Below are positions 37,926 to 47,009 of a stretch of DNA of 64,000 nucleotides, piece after piece; position 1 is the stretch's first letter; every line of letters starts with the position of its first letter. Both the position numbers and the translations under genes were made by a program. Under the pieces are notes generated by a model. The model saw only the letters and a program-made list of their open reading frames with translations, did not search any database and had not been told where the DNA came from. The stretch is from Idiomarinaceae bacterium HL-53. GTDB lineage: Bacteria > Pseudomonadota > Gammaproteobacteria > Enterobacterales > Alteromonadaceae. The DNA is taken from assembly GCA_001458075.1 (NCBI GenBank), contig LN899469.1, forward strand, positions 558,001 to 622,000. The letters run 5' to 3'.

Positions 37926-38408
37926 ATGAAAATATCAGGCGAAAAGTCAGTAAGACGGCTTGTAAACGTCGCAGTTATACTTGGCTTCATTACGATTTTA
38001 GGTGCAGTAGGCCTCTGGATGGTCGTTACTGTAAAAGTCTGGGACTTTCCAATACCTAGACTAATGGTTGCAATCACCAGTGTAATCGCACCTTTGTCGC
38101 TAGTGCATTTCCTTTACAAGAGTATCCAGGATTATAAAGTTTCTGAGGATAGAGTAACGCTAGAGCTAGATGGAGATTCATTGTATATCAATGGTAAAAA
38201 ATTGATAGGAGAAGGAAGCACCACCCCTATAACTCTAGTTGGTTTTACTGGAGGTGCACATCGCTATGCAATTCTTTTTCACGAGTCTAGCCACTCAACA
38301 AGTTTTACGCCGTTAAAGGATTATGTTTTTTCTGCTTCAATTGACGAGTTAATCAGTGCTGTGCCAAAGGGTATGAACATAAAAAAGCAAACTTTTTTGG
38401 GACTTTAA
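37926..38408 (+). CDS. Membrane protein, possible immunity or accessory factor, present only beside copy 1
   Basis: A 160-residue protein with two membrane helices near the N-terminus (VNVAVILGFITILGAVGLWMVV and LMVAITSVIAPLSLVHFLY) and a C-terminal soluble domain of about 85 residues with a PH-like beta pattern (VTLELDGDSLYINGKKLI). It starts 9 bp after the 37,359-37,916 gene, so it is in the same operon. No equivalent follows copy 2. Small membrane proteins coded next to exported toxins are often immunity proteins; that is a hypothesis here. Confidence 0.6.
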   Translation: MKISGEKSVRRLVNVAVILGFITILGAVGLWMVVTVKVWDFPIPRLMVAITSVIAPLSLVHFLYKSIQDYKVSEDRVTLELDGDSLYINGKKLIGEGSTTPITLVGFTGGAHRYAILFHESSHSTSFTPLKDYVFSASIDELISAVPKGMNIKKQTFLGL

Positions 38409-38413
38409 AATAT

Positions 38414-38438
38414 CGGCTTGAGGGTACCCCTTAAGCCG
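38414..38438 (+). terminator. Hairpin after the three-gene exported-protein operon
   Basis: CGGCTT...AAGCCG with an inner GAGGG/CCCTT continuation and a TAC loop forms a strong stem 6 bp after the stop of the membrane-protein gene. There is no long T run, so termination is likely but not certain. Confidence 0.5.
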
Positions 38439-38479
38439 TAATTCCCCTTCCTGCAGGGTTTTAGAGCCTTTATTGTTAT

Positions 38480-39560
38480 AAAAATTTCCGATGTAATCGG
38501 AGACATCGCTTCTAACATCGCCCTGAGTTGAGTAGACTTTTCTTTTCATTCGTTCGCGTTTCAGCAATTCGAAGAAGCTTTTCGCAACGGCGCTGTTATG
38601 GCACTTACCGCGCCGACTCATGCTGTTTTCAAGTCCATTCACTTTTAGGAAATGCTGCCAATCATGACTTGTGTATTGGCTCCCTTACTCTGAATGTATG
38701 GTTACCAATTTCTTAGGGTTACTTCACCAAACTGCCATTAATAGTGCGTCTAATACAATTTCCTTTGTGATTCTTGATTGCATTGACCAACCAATGACTT
38801 TACGTGAGAACAGATGTACTGCCACCGCGAATTAAGGTCAGCCCTGATGAGTTCGGATGTCGGTAATATCAGTTACCCATAATTCATCCGGCGATTAAGG
38901 ATTAAATTGACGTTGCAGTTTATTTGGCACGACAATATGACTATCACCGCTGCGATGACTAGGCTTTCTATATCCAACTTTAGCCTTTAGTCCTTCATCT
39001 ACCATTAGCCGATAAGCTTGATTAACTCCACACTTTTCACCCACATCACGTAAATCAGAATGAACTTTTCGATAACCAAAAAAACCACCTGATTCCAACC
39101 AGAACTGTTTAATCAAACTTGTAAGACGTTGATTGATTTTAGTTCGCTTGGAATGAGGACTTTTACTTCATGCGTAATATTCACTCGGATGAACATCAAG
39201 CATTTTGCACAACTAACGAAAGGGCCAATTGTCTGAGCTTTCTTAGATAAAGGCATACCTCAGTCGGACTGCGTTGTGAAGTATGCCGCGGCTTCTTTCA
39301 GCAGATTACGCTCTTCTGTTGTTCGCTTTAACTCTTTTTGGAATCGCCTAATTTCGGCCTGAGCATCACTCAATTCATTGTGCTGTTTAGACTAAGGACC
39401 ATATTTTTTGACCCACGCATATAGGCTATGAGCAGTGACATCTAATCGTTTAGCAACGTCAGATATTGAATGCCCTCGATCCACCACTTGTTTAACAGCT
39501 TCAATTTTGAATTCATCTGGGTAGCGTTTTCCGCTCATAAACATGTGGTGCAGGAATAAA
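38480..39560 (-). mobile_element. Decayed IS3-family insertion sequence
   Basis: On the minus strand an OrfA begins at 39538 (MSGKRYPDEFKIEAVKQVVD...DVAKRLDVTAHSLYAWVKKYG) but stops at a TAG; OrfB pieces follow in several frames: IKQFWLESGGFFGYRKVHSD, PSHRSGDSHIVVPNKLQRQFNP, a stop, then DELWVTDITDIRTH, and finally MSRRGKCHNSAVAKSFFELLKRER...DYIGNFYN. These are standard IS3-family OrfB segments (first DDE Asp and the Glu-containing end). Many stops and frameshifts show it is dead. The C-terminal end of OrfB is replaced by unrelated sequence near 38,480, and no clean terminal repeats or duplication were found, so the boundaries are approximate. Confidence 0.85.
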
Positions 39561-39753
39561 GCATCATACTAAGGATGAGGTAAGCTATTGATTCTGAAAC
39601 GATAACGACTCGAAATGACAAAATGTAGTATCATATTAGGATGAAAACAGGCCTGCGACAGGCCTTTATCCCGAGTATTAAAGTTTCATACTGCGAGAGT
39701 TCAGAGGCTGTTAGCCTATGAACCTATCGAACATAAAATATGTATGTTACTTT

Positions 39754-40482
39754 TCAACAATCCCAGAATACCGTGCACGCCATATACTCTCCCATAACAA
39801 TCTTAATTTGGACACCTTCTCTCGACTGCAACGCATGGTACCTGTAAACATCGTCCTGAACTTCCACCCAATCATTAACAAGTAACGGCACTATCTTGTC
39901 TCCTCCAATAGGTGAGTGCTGACTGACTTCAATCACATACATTCTTTGAATGTTCCGACAGCCAACTTCTCCAAGTTGATCAGTTATGCTAACGCTATCG
40001 TAATCTTCCCATTCACTTTTAGACATGGCAGAAGTAAGACAAAAATTGAGATGGGATGGCTCATCTCTAAAAACTAAGCTCAATTCAAATGCTGCATGGC
40101 CAATAGCCAGTTTGCGGATAATGTTAATAAACCTATCTGTACTAAACGTAAATGTATCACCCCCTGCTGCGGCTAGCTCTTTTGATATCATGTTGTGAAG
40201 AGCTGGCTTTCTTTTAAGTGCTTTTATAACTTTGATATTATCAAGAGAGTCTAACTTTGTTGTTCCCGCCTTCATACAAGCTAATACACAAGCAACATAC
40301 TCCTCATCCAAGGAATACATACTATTACAGCTCTCACAAGCGGGCATCACTGGCAAATTATTTGGATATGGCTTGCTTAATAAGATTCGGGAGGGGACAT
40401 GTTCCCGCGTTTTGGGTAAGCCTCCGCAATATAAACAGCCTTGCACTAGCCGATTATCTGCATAGGTTCTAAGCTGATCCAT
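39754..40482 (-). CDS. HNH-type nuclease-like protein
   Basis: A 242-residue protein. The N-terminus has GCLYCGGLPKTREHVPSRILL...MPACESCNS: CxxC, EHVxP and CxxC in HNH-endonuclease order (about residues 16-60). The remainder is helical and unassigned. The start at 40482 has a GGAG at 8-bp spacing; the upstream ATG at 40488 is too close to it. It is last in a minus-strand set after DUF262 and HEPN genes (gap 93 bp), so it probably belongs to the same defence-like unit. Confidence 0.65.
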   Translation of the reverse strand: MDQLRTYADNRLVQGCLYCGGLPKTREHVPSRILLSKPYPNNLPVMPACESCNSMYSLDEEYVACVLACMKAGTTKLDSLDNIKVIKALKRKPALHNMISKELAAAGGDTFTFSTDRFINIIRKLAIGHAAFELSLVFRDEPSHLNFCLTSAMSKSEWEDYDSVSITDQLGEVGCRNIQRMYVIEVSQHSPIGGDKIVPLLVNDWVEVQDDVYRYHALQSREGVQIKIVMGEYMACTVFWDC

Positions 40483-40575
40483 AAACATTGCTCCGTTAGC
40501 ACAGAGGATATGATCCCACTTATGAGGTCGACGCCGATATGTGTCACATACTCAGCAATTCCGGAGAACCAGACA

Positions 40576-41286
40576 CTAATATTTCAGATATAGCCTTTCA
40601 TTTAAATAATGCTCTATAGCATCCAAAATTCCATCAACAAAAATTATAGCCTGATCGTACATATCGTATAATTCGTCAATGGATATTTCTTGCCCACACT
40701 CTTCAAAGGAAATCTTTCCATGAGCTAGTTCATTACGTTTTCTCTTTATCATTAGCAAACTACGCCCACCCCGACTTCCTTGAATGGCCTCTTCTGATAT
40801 CACAAATCCGTATTTTTCTGCCATATCTCTAACTTTTTTTGCGTCTATGTTACCACTGAAAATCTTTTCGCCATCATATCCTAGCCATACTATCGCATGT
40901 TCAATTGACTCTTGAGATAAGATGTGACTTTCTTTAGTTAAGGCATTACGGAAATTCTTCAATGCAATCCGTTGCATTTTCTGAGTCAAATCATGGAAAC
41001 TAGTTTTTTCTTTCCTAATATGCTCATGAATAGAGTCAATAGCGTTTGTCATTGAGCACTCAATGAGATTATATAAGAGCAAATAGGTAGACGCCGATAA
41101 CGTTTTTATTAAGCCTCTGTCGAACGAAATCAAACTACTTGAATTAACATTGCTACCTTCTTCTGTGAAAGTGAGAAGCGTTGACTTTGTCTCAATAGCT
41201 TTCTTGATGAAACTCAGCTGACGCTCAATCTCAATTTTCCTTTCTTTTACAACGTCCCTAGTTTCCGCCAGAAAATTATGTCTCAC
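40576..41286 (-). CDS. HEPN-domain protein (MAE_28990/MAE_18760 type)
   Basis: A 236-residue helical protein. The N-terminus (NFLAETRDVVKERKIEIERQLSFIKKAIE) and C-terminal KRKRNELAHGKISFEECG...DELYDMYDQAIIFVDGILDAIEHYL carry the HEPN RNase motif R-x4-6-H (RNELAH). Proteins of this kind are classed as HEPN nucleases in defence islands. Its GTG start lies 15 bp after the DUF262 stop, which makes co-translation likely. Predicted role: RNA cleavage on activation; inferred from motif and context. Confidence 0.75.
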   Translation of the reverse strand: MRHNFLAETRDVVKERKIEIERQLSFIKKAIETKSTLLTFTEEGSNVNSSSLISFDRGLIKTLSASTYLLLYNLIECSMTNAIDSIHEHIRKEKTSFHDLTQKMQRIALKNFRNALTKESHILSQESIEHAIVWLGYDGEKIFSGNIDAKKVRDMAEKYGFVISEEAIQGSRGGRSLLMIKRKRNELAHGKISFEECGQEISIDELYDMYDQAIIFVDGILDAIEHYLNERLYLKY

Positions 41287-41301
41287 GAGTTGACAGCCCT
41301 G

Positions 41302-42465
41302 TTAATCGAAGAATGAATGTTGAGGAGCATCTAGATCTCGTGAGTCGGAAAATATTTTATCTGGATCACCCTCCAGCTCCACATCTCTTTCTAAAAGGTT
41401 GTCTCTCACAAAATGAATTCTGTTCCTAACCTTAACTCTGGAGTTGCTCGCGTCAGAGCGAGTGAGATGTCCAAATTCTTTTGAATAGAGCCATTCCACA
41501 TTGGTTGGACATAAGTCAGGACTTTCCTTGAGAGCCAGAGCAGCACCAACAGCCATACATTCAAACCTAATCCGAGGAACTGACTTGTTTGATGCGTTTT
41601 TTCGGAAGCCGTATTGAAATGTCTTTTTGATGAATCGCAACATCTCATGAAATGTATTCTTATAATATTGCTCGTCAAAACCGCTTTCGTTCCGATTTTT
41701 TAGGTATTCTTCCAGAAACTCGTCTACTCGATGATCAAAGGCCATATAATTCTCAAAGTAAGCAAAGAAGCGGAGGACGAATTCTTCCCTTTCTCGACGA
41801 ATCTTCTTAGCACTACTAATTGGGCAAAGCTCAATAAATACAGGAGTTTGAGCCAATTCCTTTATAAGGTTTACAAACTCTCCGTCATTCGTTCCCATCA
41901 TCTGCTCCATGGGCTTGAGGACCATGCCACCGGTATTTAGTCGGTCAAACATTTCTCTTCGTGCTTCCTCATCCATGTTGTGCGTAAGCTCGATCAGCCG
42001 GATTGTTTTACGTTTTACTCGCCTCTGCCGTCCTTGCGAAAGATTGGAAAATCTAAAACCATTCATTTTAGTAAGCTGCTTCAAGTCCACTAGCTGTAGT
42101 TGGTCTAACATGAATCGTTGTAAGGTCCTCATCCGCTGAGCGCCGTCCACGATTTCTGCACGTCCGTCATTCTCACCACCTTTAACCTCAGCTATAAAAA
42201 TGTACGGTATAGGTAGGTTCATAAGGACTGATTCGATGAATCTTGACTGCCGCTTTTCATCCCAAACGAGTTCTCGTTGATAGTCTGGTATGAAGAAGTC
42301 AGCTTCGTCATTACCTGCACTGTCCGTGAATTTATCTACAAGAACTTCAACAGGGTACTCCCTGATATCGTAGTCAGCAATTTTTTGACGTTCTTCTAAC
42401 TGAGCTTCCGCGTCTCGTTGAAGTTGTTCATCACCAAAGTTCAGAGTGTTGCTTGATTTCGCCAT
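41302..42465 (-). CDS. DUF262 (ParB/GmrS-like) protein
   Basis: A 387-residue protein. The DUF262 core is clear: FFIPDYQRELVWDEKRQSRFIESVLMNLPIPYIFI followed by AEIVDGAQRMRTLQRF (DGxQR nucleotide-handling motif, about residues 45-120). DUF262 proteins such as GmrS/SspE-type N-domains use NTPs and act in restriction of modified DNA. No DUF1524 (HNH) domain follows; the nuclease functions may be supplied by the HEPN and HNH genes downstream. Start at 42465 (MAKSSNTLN) is supported by GGAAAGG. It is divergent from the methyltransferase gene with a 185-bp shared promoter region. Confidence 0.85.
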   Translation of the reverse strand: MAKSSNTLNFGDEQLQRDAEAQLEERQKIADYDIREYPVEVLVDKFTDSAGNDEADFFIPDYQRELVWDEKRQSRFIESVLMNLPIPYIFIAEVKGGENDGRAEIVDGAQRMRTLQRFMLDQLQLVDLKQLTKMNGFRFSNLSQGRQRRVKRKTIRLIELTHNMDEEARREMFDRLNTGGMVLKPMEQMMGTNDGEFVNLIKELAQTPVFIELCPISSAKKIRREREEFVLRFFAYFENYMAFDHRVDEFLEEYLKNRNESGFDEQYYKNTFHEMLRFIKKTFQYGFRKNASNKSVPRIRFECMAVGAALALKESPDLCPTNVEWLYSKEFGHLTRSDASNSRVKVRNRIHFVRDNLLERDVELEGDPDKIFSDSRDLDAPQHSFFD

Positions 42466-42650
42466 AGATACCTTTCCAAGAACTAATTCAATTACATACA
42501 TCCAGATGGTATAGAATTGGAATAGCCTTGGCTATTCAAAAACCCTAAATAGGTTATCTCGGACGGAAAAATGTCACGTCGGTACTCGATTTATTTTTTA
42601 GTTTGAATTAACATTACAACATAGGCTTTGATTAGGATGGCGCTAGTTAC

Positions 42651-43691
42651 ATGACAAAAATTGTTGGCGTAGACCTCTTTTGCGGTGCAGGGGGATTGAC
42701 TAGGGGTCTATTAGATTCGGGAATCCTCGTATCAGCAGGTCTGGACATTGAGCCCAATTGCAAGTATGCATACGAGTCGAACAATGGCTCAAAGTTTCAT
42801 AGCAGGGATATTACTACAGTTACGAGTGAAGAGCTTAACTCTATGTACACGGATGGCGACGTAAGACTTCTCGCTGGCTGTGCCCCTTGCCAACCTTTTT
42901 CAACCTACTCTCAAGGTCGAGACGTCCAAAAGGACAAAAAGTGGCCCTTGTTGTATGCTTTCGCAAGATTGATCGGCGAAACCGAACCTCATTTGGTTAC
43001 GATGGAAAATGTTCCAGATGTATCTAAACATAAGGTCTATCACGATTTCGTCGAAACTCTAAAAAGTCAAGGATACCATGTGTGGGCCGACTCGGTTTAT
43101 TGCCCAGATTACGGGATTCCACAGACTCGTCGACGCCATGTTTTGTTGGCATCTAAACTTGGACCCATAAGCTTAATCCCAAAAACTCACGCGCCAGAGA
43201 ATTACATCACTGTCAAACAAGTGTTATCCCCAAAAAAGCTTCCAAAACTAAAAGCAGGCAGCGAGGCCAAAAGTGATCGTCTCCACAAAGCCGCAGGCCT
43301 CTCTATGCTCAACATGAAAAGAATGAAAGCTTCTAAACCTGGTGGCTCATGGAGAGACTGGCCTGAGAACCTTATAGCCGAATGCCACAAAAAGCCAAGT
43401 GGGAAAACATACTCTGGCGTTTATTCAAGAATGCGCTGGGACGCACCCGCTCCAACGATCACAACTCAGTTTTTTGGATTCGGAAATGGCCGCTTTGGGC
43501 ACCCCGAAGAAAACAGAGCCATATCGTTAAGGGAAGGTGCAATTTTACAGACGTTCCCAGAGTCGTATGAATTTGTAGAAAAAGCTAGTCCGATACAAAT
43601 TAGTACCGTAGGAAAGATGATTGGTAACGCAGTTCCCCCCAAATTAGGGAGCATTATTGGCCAATCTTTTATTACTCATATTCTTAAATAG
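42651..43691 (+). CDS. DNA (cytosine-5)-methyltransferase
   Basis: A 346-residue C5-methyltransferase with motif I VDLFCGAGGLTRGL, motif IV GCAPCQPFSTYSQ (catalytic Cys), motif VI TMENVPDV, motif VIII QTRRRHVLLA and motif X IGNAVPPKLG, so it appears intact and active. Target recognition sequence cannot be predicted. It is divergent from the DUF262-HEPN-HNH genes and converges on the GHKL-TIR gene (27 bp), with no ordinary type II restriction enzyme alongside. Confidence 0.94.
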   Translation: MTKIVGVDLFCGAGGLTRGLLDSGILVSAGLDIEPNCKYAYESNNGSKFHSRDITTVTSEELNSMYTDGDVRLLAGCAPCQPFSTYSQGRDVQKDKKWPLLYAFARLIGETEPHLVTMENVPDVSKHKVYHDFVETLKSQGYHVWADSVYCPDYGIPQTRRRHVLLASKLGPISLIPKTHAPENYITVKQVLSPKKLPKLKAGSEAKSDRLHKAAGLSMLNMKRMKASKPGGSWRDWPENLIAECHKKPSGKTYSGVYSRMRWDAPAPTITTQFFGFGNGRFGHPEENRAISLREGAILQTFPESYEFVEKASPIQISTVGKMIGNAVPPKLGSIIGQSFITHILK

Positions 43692-44212
43692 TTAGGACTA
43701 ATTATTGCTTGTATTCTATCAGGCTATTAGAACCCGTCTTCTAATTTCTCTTAGCACATCGTCTTTTGGTTGCGAATTAAATGAAAGTTGTGTGCAAGCA
43801 TAAATTAACTTATCAGCTATAATATCCAACTCCATCTGGTTTAATCTGATATTACCTTCTTCAAAAGCCATGTTCGCCCATGGCGAATCAACATCTAATG
43901 GTTTGCGAGGATTAAAATTATTAATATTGAAAATATCATGCTGATTTTGTGTTATCCACCCAGCGCCCACTTCTGAAACAGCAGGCCAACTTCCTCCCAT
44001 CTCCTCACTGGTAACGTAGATAACATAAATCTTCTCATCAGAATAGCTATTAACAAAAAATTCACGCAGATAATCAAAAATATCTTGTTTTTGCGGAATC
44101 CGGGAATCCCCACTGTTGGAGGAAGTATAAATAATAGCATCTCCCGGCACGCCGGTATATACAAGCATGTCGTAAATGAAATCACAAACTGCCTTGTTAC
44201 CATAGCTGTGAC

Positions 44213-44216
44213 TAAT
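44213..44216. repeat. TAAT target duplication of the inserted IS (left copy)
   Basis: TAAT precedes the left end at 44217 and is repeated at 45415-45418 after the right end. Four-bp duplications fit the IS407 subgroup. Confidence 0.9.
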
Positions 44217-44290
44217 TGACCTTTCCCCCAAGAATAGAACCATGACATCGATGAGATTTCCATTAAAATGGGTCAAGTGGAGATCTCAAA

Positions 44291-44554
44291 ATGAAAAAAC
44301 GTTACAGCGAAGAACAAATCATTAAGGCCATCAAAGAGCATGAGGCCGGTGCCAAGGTTGAGGACATTTGTCGGCGCCTTGGCGTATCGAATGGCACTTT
44401 CTACAACTGGCGCAGTAAATATGCGGGTATGGAAGTTAATGAAGCGAAGCGTTTGCGCGAGCTTGAAGCCGAAAACACCAAGCTGAAGAAACTCCTTGCA
44501 GAGAAGATGCTTGAGACGGAAGCCTTAAAGGACGTCGTCTCAAAAAAGTGGTAA
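44291..44554 (+). CDS. IS3-family OrfA (IS407 type)
   Basis: An 87-residue helix-turn-helix and leucine-zipper protein: RYSEEQIIKAIKEHEAGAKV...VSNGTFYNWRSKYAGM and RELEAENTKLKKLLAEKMLE. It ends SKKW-stop, and an A6G heptamer at 44542-44548, positioned as A AAA AAG in this frame, allows a -1 shift into OrfB. Confidence 0.93.
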   Translation: MKKRYSEEQIIKAIKEHEAGAKVEDICRRLGVSNGTFYNWRSKYAGMEVNEAKRLRELEAENTKLKKLLAEKMLETEALKDVVSKKW

Positions 44555-45366
44555 AGCCCGCCAGCAAGAAGCATGTGGTCACGCATTTAGTGACCACGTT
44601 TAAGCTTAGTGAGCGCCTTGCGTGCAAGTTGGTCGGGCTGAGTCGAACCGCTTATCGATATCAGCCTAAAAAGCGCCAGGATGAGCCTGTCACGGCTCGT
44701 TTGAAGGAGCTGGCCGTCGAGTACCCGCGGTACGGGTACTTGATGCTACACGGCCTTCTGAAGCGCGAAGGATTAGTTAAAAACAAGAAGCGGACTTATC
44801 GTTTGTACACGGAGCAAGGGCTCCAAGTTCGCACGAAGAAACGGAAAAAGCTGACACGCCCACGCGTCGTCATGGATGCTCCAACAGCGGTGAATCAACG
44901 TTGGTCCATGGATTTCGTTTCCGACCAACTAGCCAATGGACGCCGCTTTCGAGTGTTAAACATTGTTGATGACTTTAGCCGCGAAGTCGTTGGCCAACTG
45001 GTTTCAGTGTCAATCTCAGGCCAGCAAGTCGCACGGTTTTTATCTCAGATAATAGAGACTCGCGACAGACCAGACTCGATTGTTTGCGACAACGGCACCG
45101 AGTTTACCAGCAAGGCGATGTTTTTCTGGAGTAAGACCAAAGGCGTTCGCCTGAGCTTTATTCAGCCAGGAAAGCCGACACAGAATGCGTTTGTGGAAAG
45201 CCTAAACGGCAAATTCAGGAACGAGTGTTTGAATCAGCACTGGTTCCGCACTTTGGACGAAGCACGTTACGACATTAAGCAGTGGCAGCGCCATTACAAT
45301 GAGGAAAGACCTCACAGTTCACTGAATTATTTACCGCCAGCTGAATATGCAAAACAGGTGGCATAA
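44548..45366 (+). CDS. IS3-family OrfB transposase (IS407 type)
   Basis: A 272-residue frame with the DDE integrase core: WSMDFVSDQLANGRRFRVLNIVDD (Asp), IVCDNGTEFTS (Asp) and NAFVESLNGKFRNECL (Glu), followed by HYNEERPHSSLNYLPPAEYA. It begins at GTG exactly at the slippery site, so it is normally made as an OrfAB fusion by -1 frameshifting. All catalytic residues are present, so the element should be able to move. Confidence 0.94.
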   Translation: MVKPASKKHVVTHLVTTFKLSERLACKLVGLSRTAYRYQPKKRQDEPVTARLKELAVEYPRYGYLMLHGLLKREGLVKNKKRTYRLYTEQGLQVRTKKRKKLTRPRVVMDAPTAVNQRWSMDFVSDQLANGRRFRVLNIVDDFSREVVGQLVSVSISGQQVARFLSQIIETRDRPDSIVCDNGTEFTSKAMFFWSKTKGVRLSFIQPGKPTQNAFVESLNGKFRNECLNQHWFRTLDEARYDIKQWQRHYNEERPHSSLNYLPPAEYAKQVA

Positions 45367-47009
45367 AAACTGAAATCTCATTGAAAATGTGGTGTTATTT
45401 CAGGGGAAAGGTCATAATCAGTAGTTTCTTTTTATTATTATCAATCGACCTCTTTATTCCCAAGTTCGGTAACGTTTTATTAATTACAGATTTGACTATA
45501 CTTTGAAGATCCTCAGAATCCCTGCTAACCGATTGCAGTATTTCTTTCGCAGCATCAGCTGAAGCATCGCTTTTGAACTTTTCAATTTGCTCCTTAAATT
45601 TCTTCTCTCTTTCTTTATTCTTTTTATGATTCTCTTCATCTTTCTTGCTTTTCTTATAAGCTGAATACTTAGCCCTCAAAGAAATAACGAGAGGAAGAAG
45701 CTCTTCTCTAATGTACTTAGTTGCAACTTCATACCTTTTGTCATCACTCTTATACCCTTGGCGATTGCTTAAAGCCATATCTGGAAGCATCGTCTCTTCA
45801 AACAAATCTATATGCAGCTGGCCTACAACGTAAACCTCATTGAGGGCGTTTTTACCAACTAGGGGAAGAATGTTAAACTCTCCCATTTTATTGTTTGCCA
45901 AAATAGATATAAAATTATCAGGGAAGTCCGTTTGATCTAGTTTTTTTCCTCGTGATGATCTATAAGCCCCTATCCAGCCCTTTATTTCTAGCTCAAAAGT
46001 CCTTTTCTCTCCATCTCTATCAACTAACTTTAGCTTCTCTAAAAACGGCTGCTTCCTCAAGTGCAATTTATCTTCATCATCAGCTGGCAATTTAAGTTGG
46101 CTATCGAAGTTGTCATGTAAAAATGAGAATTTCTCACCAAGGGTTACTAGACCTCCTAGCCCTTGAATTATTTCTCTTTCAAATGAGTCAATAACTTCTG
46201 TTTTATTACCGATTTGTAGATGAATACGGAAATCTTCATTTACTAGAGGAAATATTTTTAAAAGATTGTTCTTTGCAGCCTTCAAAGTTTTGTGAAGTTT
46301 GTATTGAGGAGCCTTCATTACAATAGAGGTTCCTTGTTCTCTCACGCGCAAAAAATTAATATTATCTTCATCTATGGCTTTCAGCTTATGGTCATCATTG
46401 ACCCTTCTTGACAGAATAAATCCGGATCTATCCCCATCTTTTATTGTTTTTACTTCAACATTTTCCGATACGGACAAGGCAGCTAATTTACCTACCCCTT
46501 TTCGTCCCATTTTCCTCCGTTTCCTATCGCTACCAGAAACGAAAGATTCTTCATCATTAGTTCGGCTTTCTTGAGCAATATTGAGGAATTTTTTAACTCC
46601 AACTTCATATGACATGCCGTGGCCATCATCTTCTACGGTAATGGAGTTATTGTCCGAAATTATGTAGACGTTCTTTGCATTAGCATCGTATGCGTTAGCC
46701 ACTAGTTCAGCTAAAACGTAGTAGATATTCGTATAAAGATTAGGACCAAGCAGTTCAAGAATTCTTGGGTCAATGTTAATTTCATATTCTTTGTGAGCCA
46801 TTCTAGCTTCTCGCAGTCTAGTTTACTCTGTAAAATAAACGATTTAACCAACAAATAAAACCTACTTTCAATGTCAGTTGCTTAAGCTATGCGCCGCATG
46901 GCAAAATTCAGACAAAAAACTAGCTAAACCTCTGTTTCACACAGTGTAAAACCTACGTCATGCTCGCTTCACAAGATTTCGATGAGAGTTCACAGTCCAT
47001 CGCTTAATA

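Larger units (their letters stand above)
44217..45414 (+). mobile_element. Intact IS3-family (IS407-type) insertion sequence, 1,198 bp
   Basis: Terminal inverted repeats start TGACCTTTCCCC at both ends and continue imperfectly to a shared CGATGAGATTTC/AATGAGATTTC block. It carries orfA and orfB with a frameshift window and is flanked by TAAT copies, so it looks recently inserted and complete. It splits the GHKL-TIR gene. Confidence 0.93.
43719..46801 (-). pseudogene. GHKL ATPase-TIR fusion protein, split by an insertion sequence
   Basis: The 5' part (46801 to 45415) encodes a GHKL/HSP90-MORC-like ATPase: LAELVANAYDANAKNVYI (N box), VEDDGHGMS (G1), KMGRKGVGKLAALS (G2), then a charged coiled coil. 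Removing the IS and one TAAT copy joins NNKKKLLI directly and in frame to SHSYGNKAVCDFIYDML, giving a 626-residue protein whose C-terminal about 170 residues look like a TIR domain (KLLISHSYGNK; IIYTSSNSG...IPQ..DIFDYLREF; IYVTSEEMGGSWPAVSEVGAGW, with the expected Glu). TIR domains of defence proteins degrade or cyclise NAD. Apart from the insertion there is no other lesion. Confidence 0.78.

Noticed and set aside
42651-43691. Simple type II restriction-modification system
   Set aside because: No restriction endonuclease of the usual kind is adjacent; the neighbours are DUF262, HEPN and GHKL-TIR genes instead.
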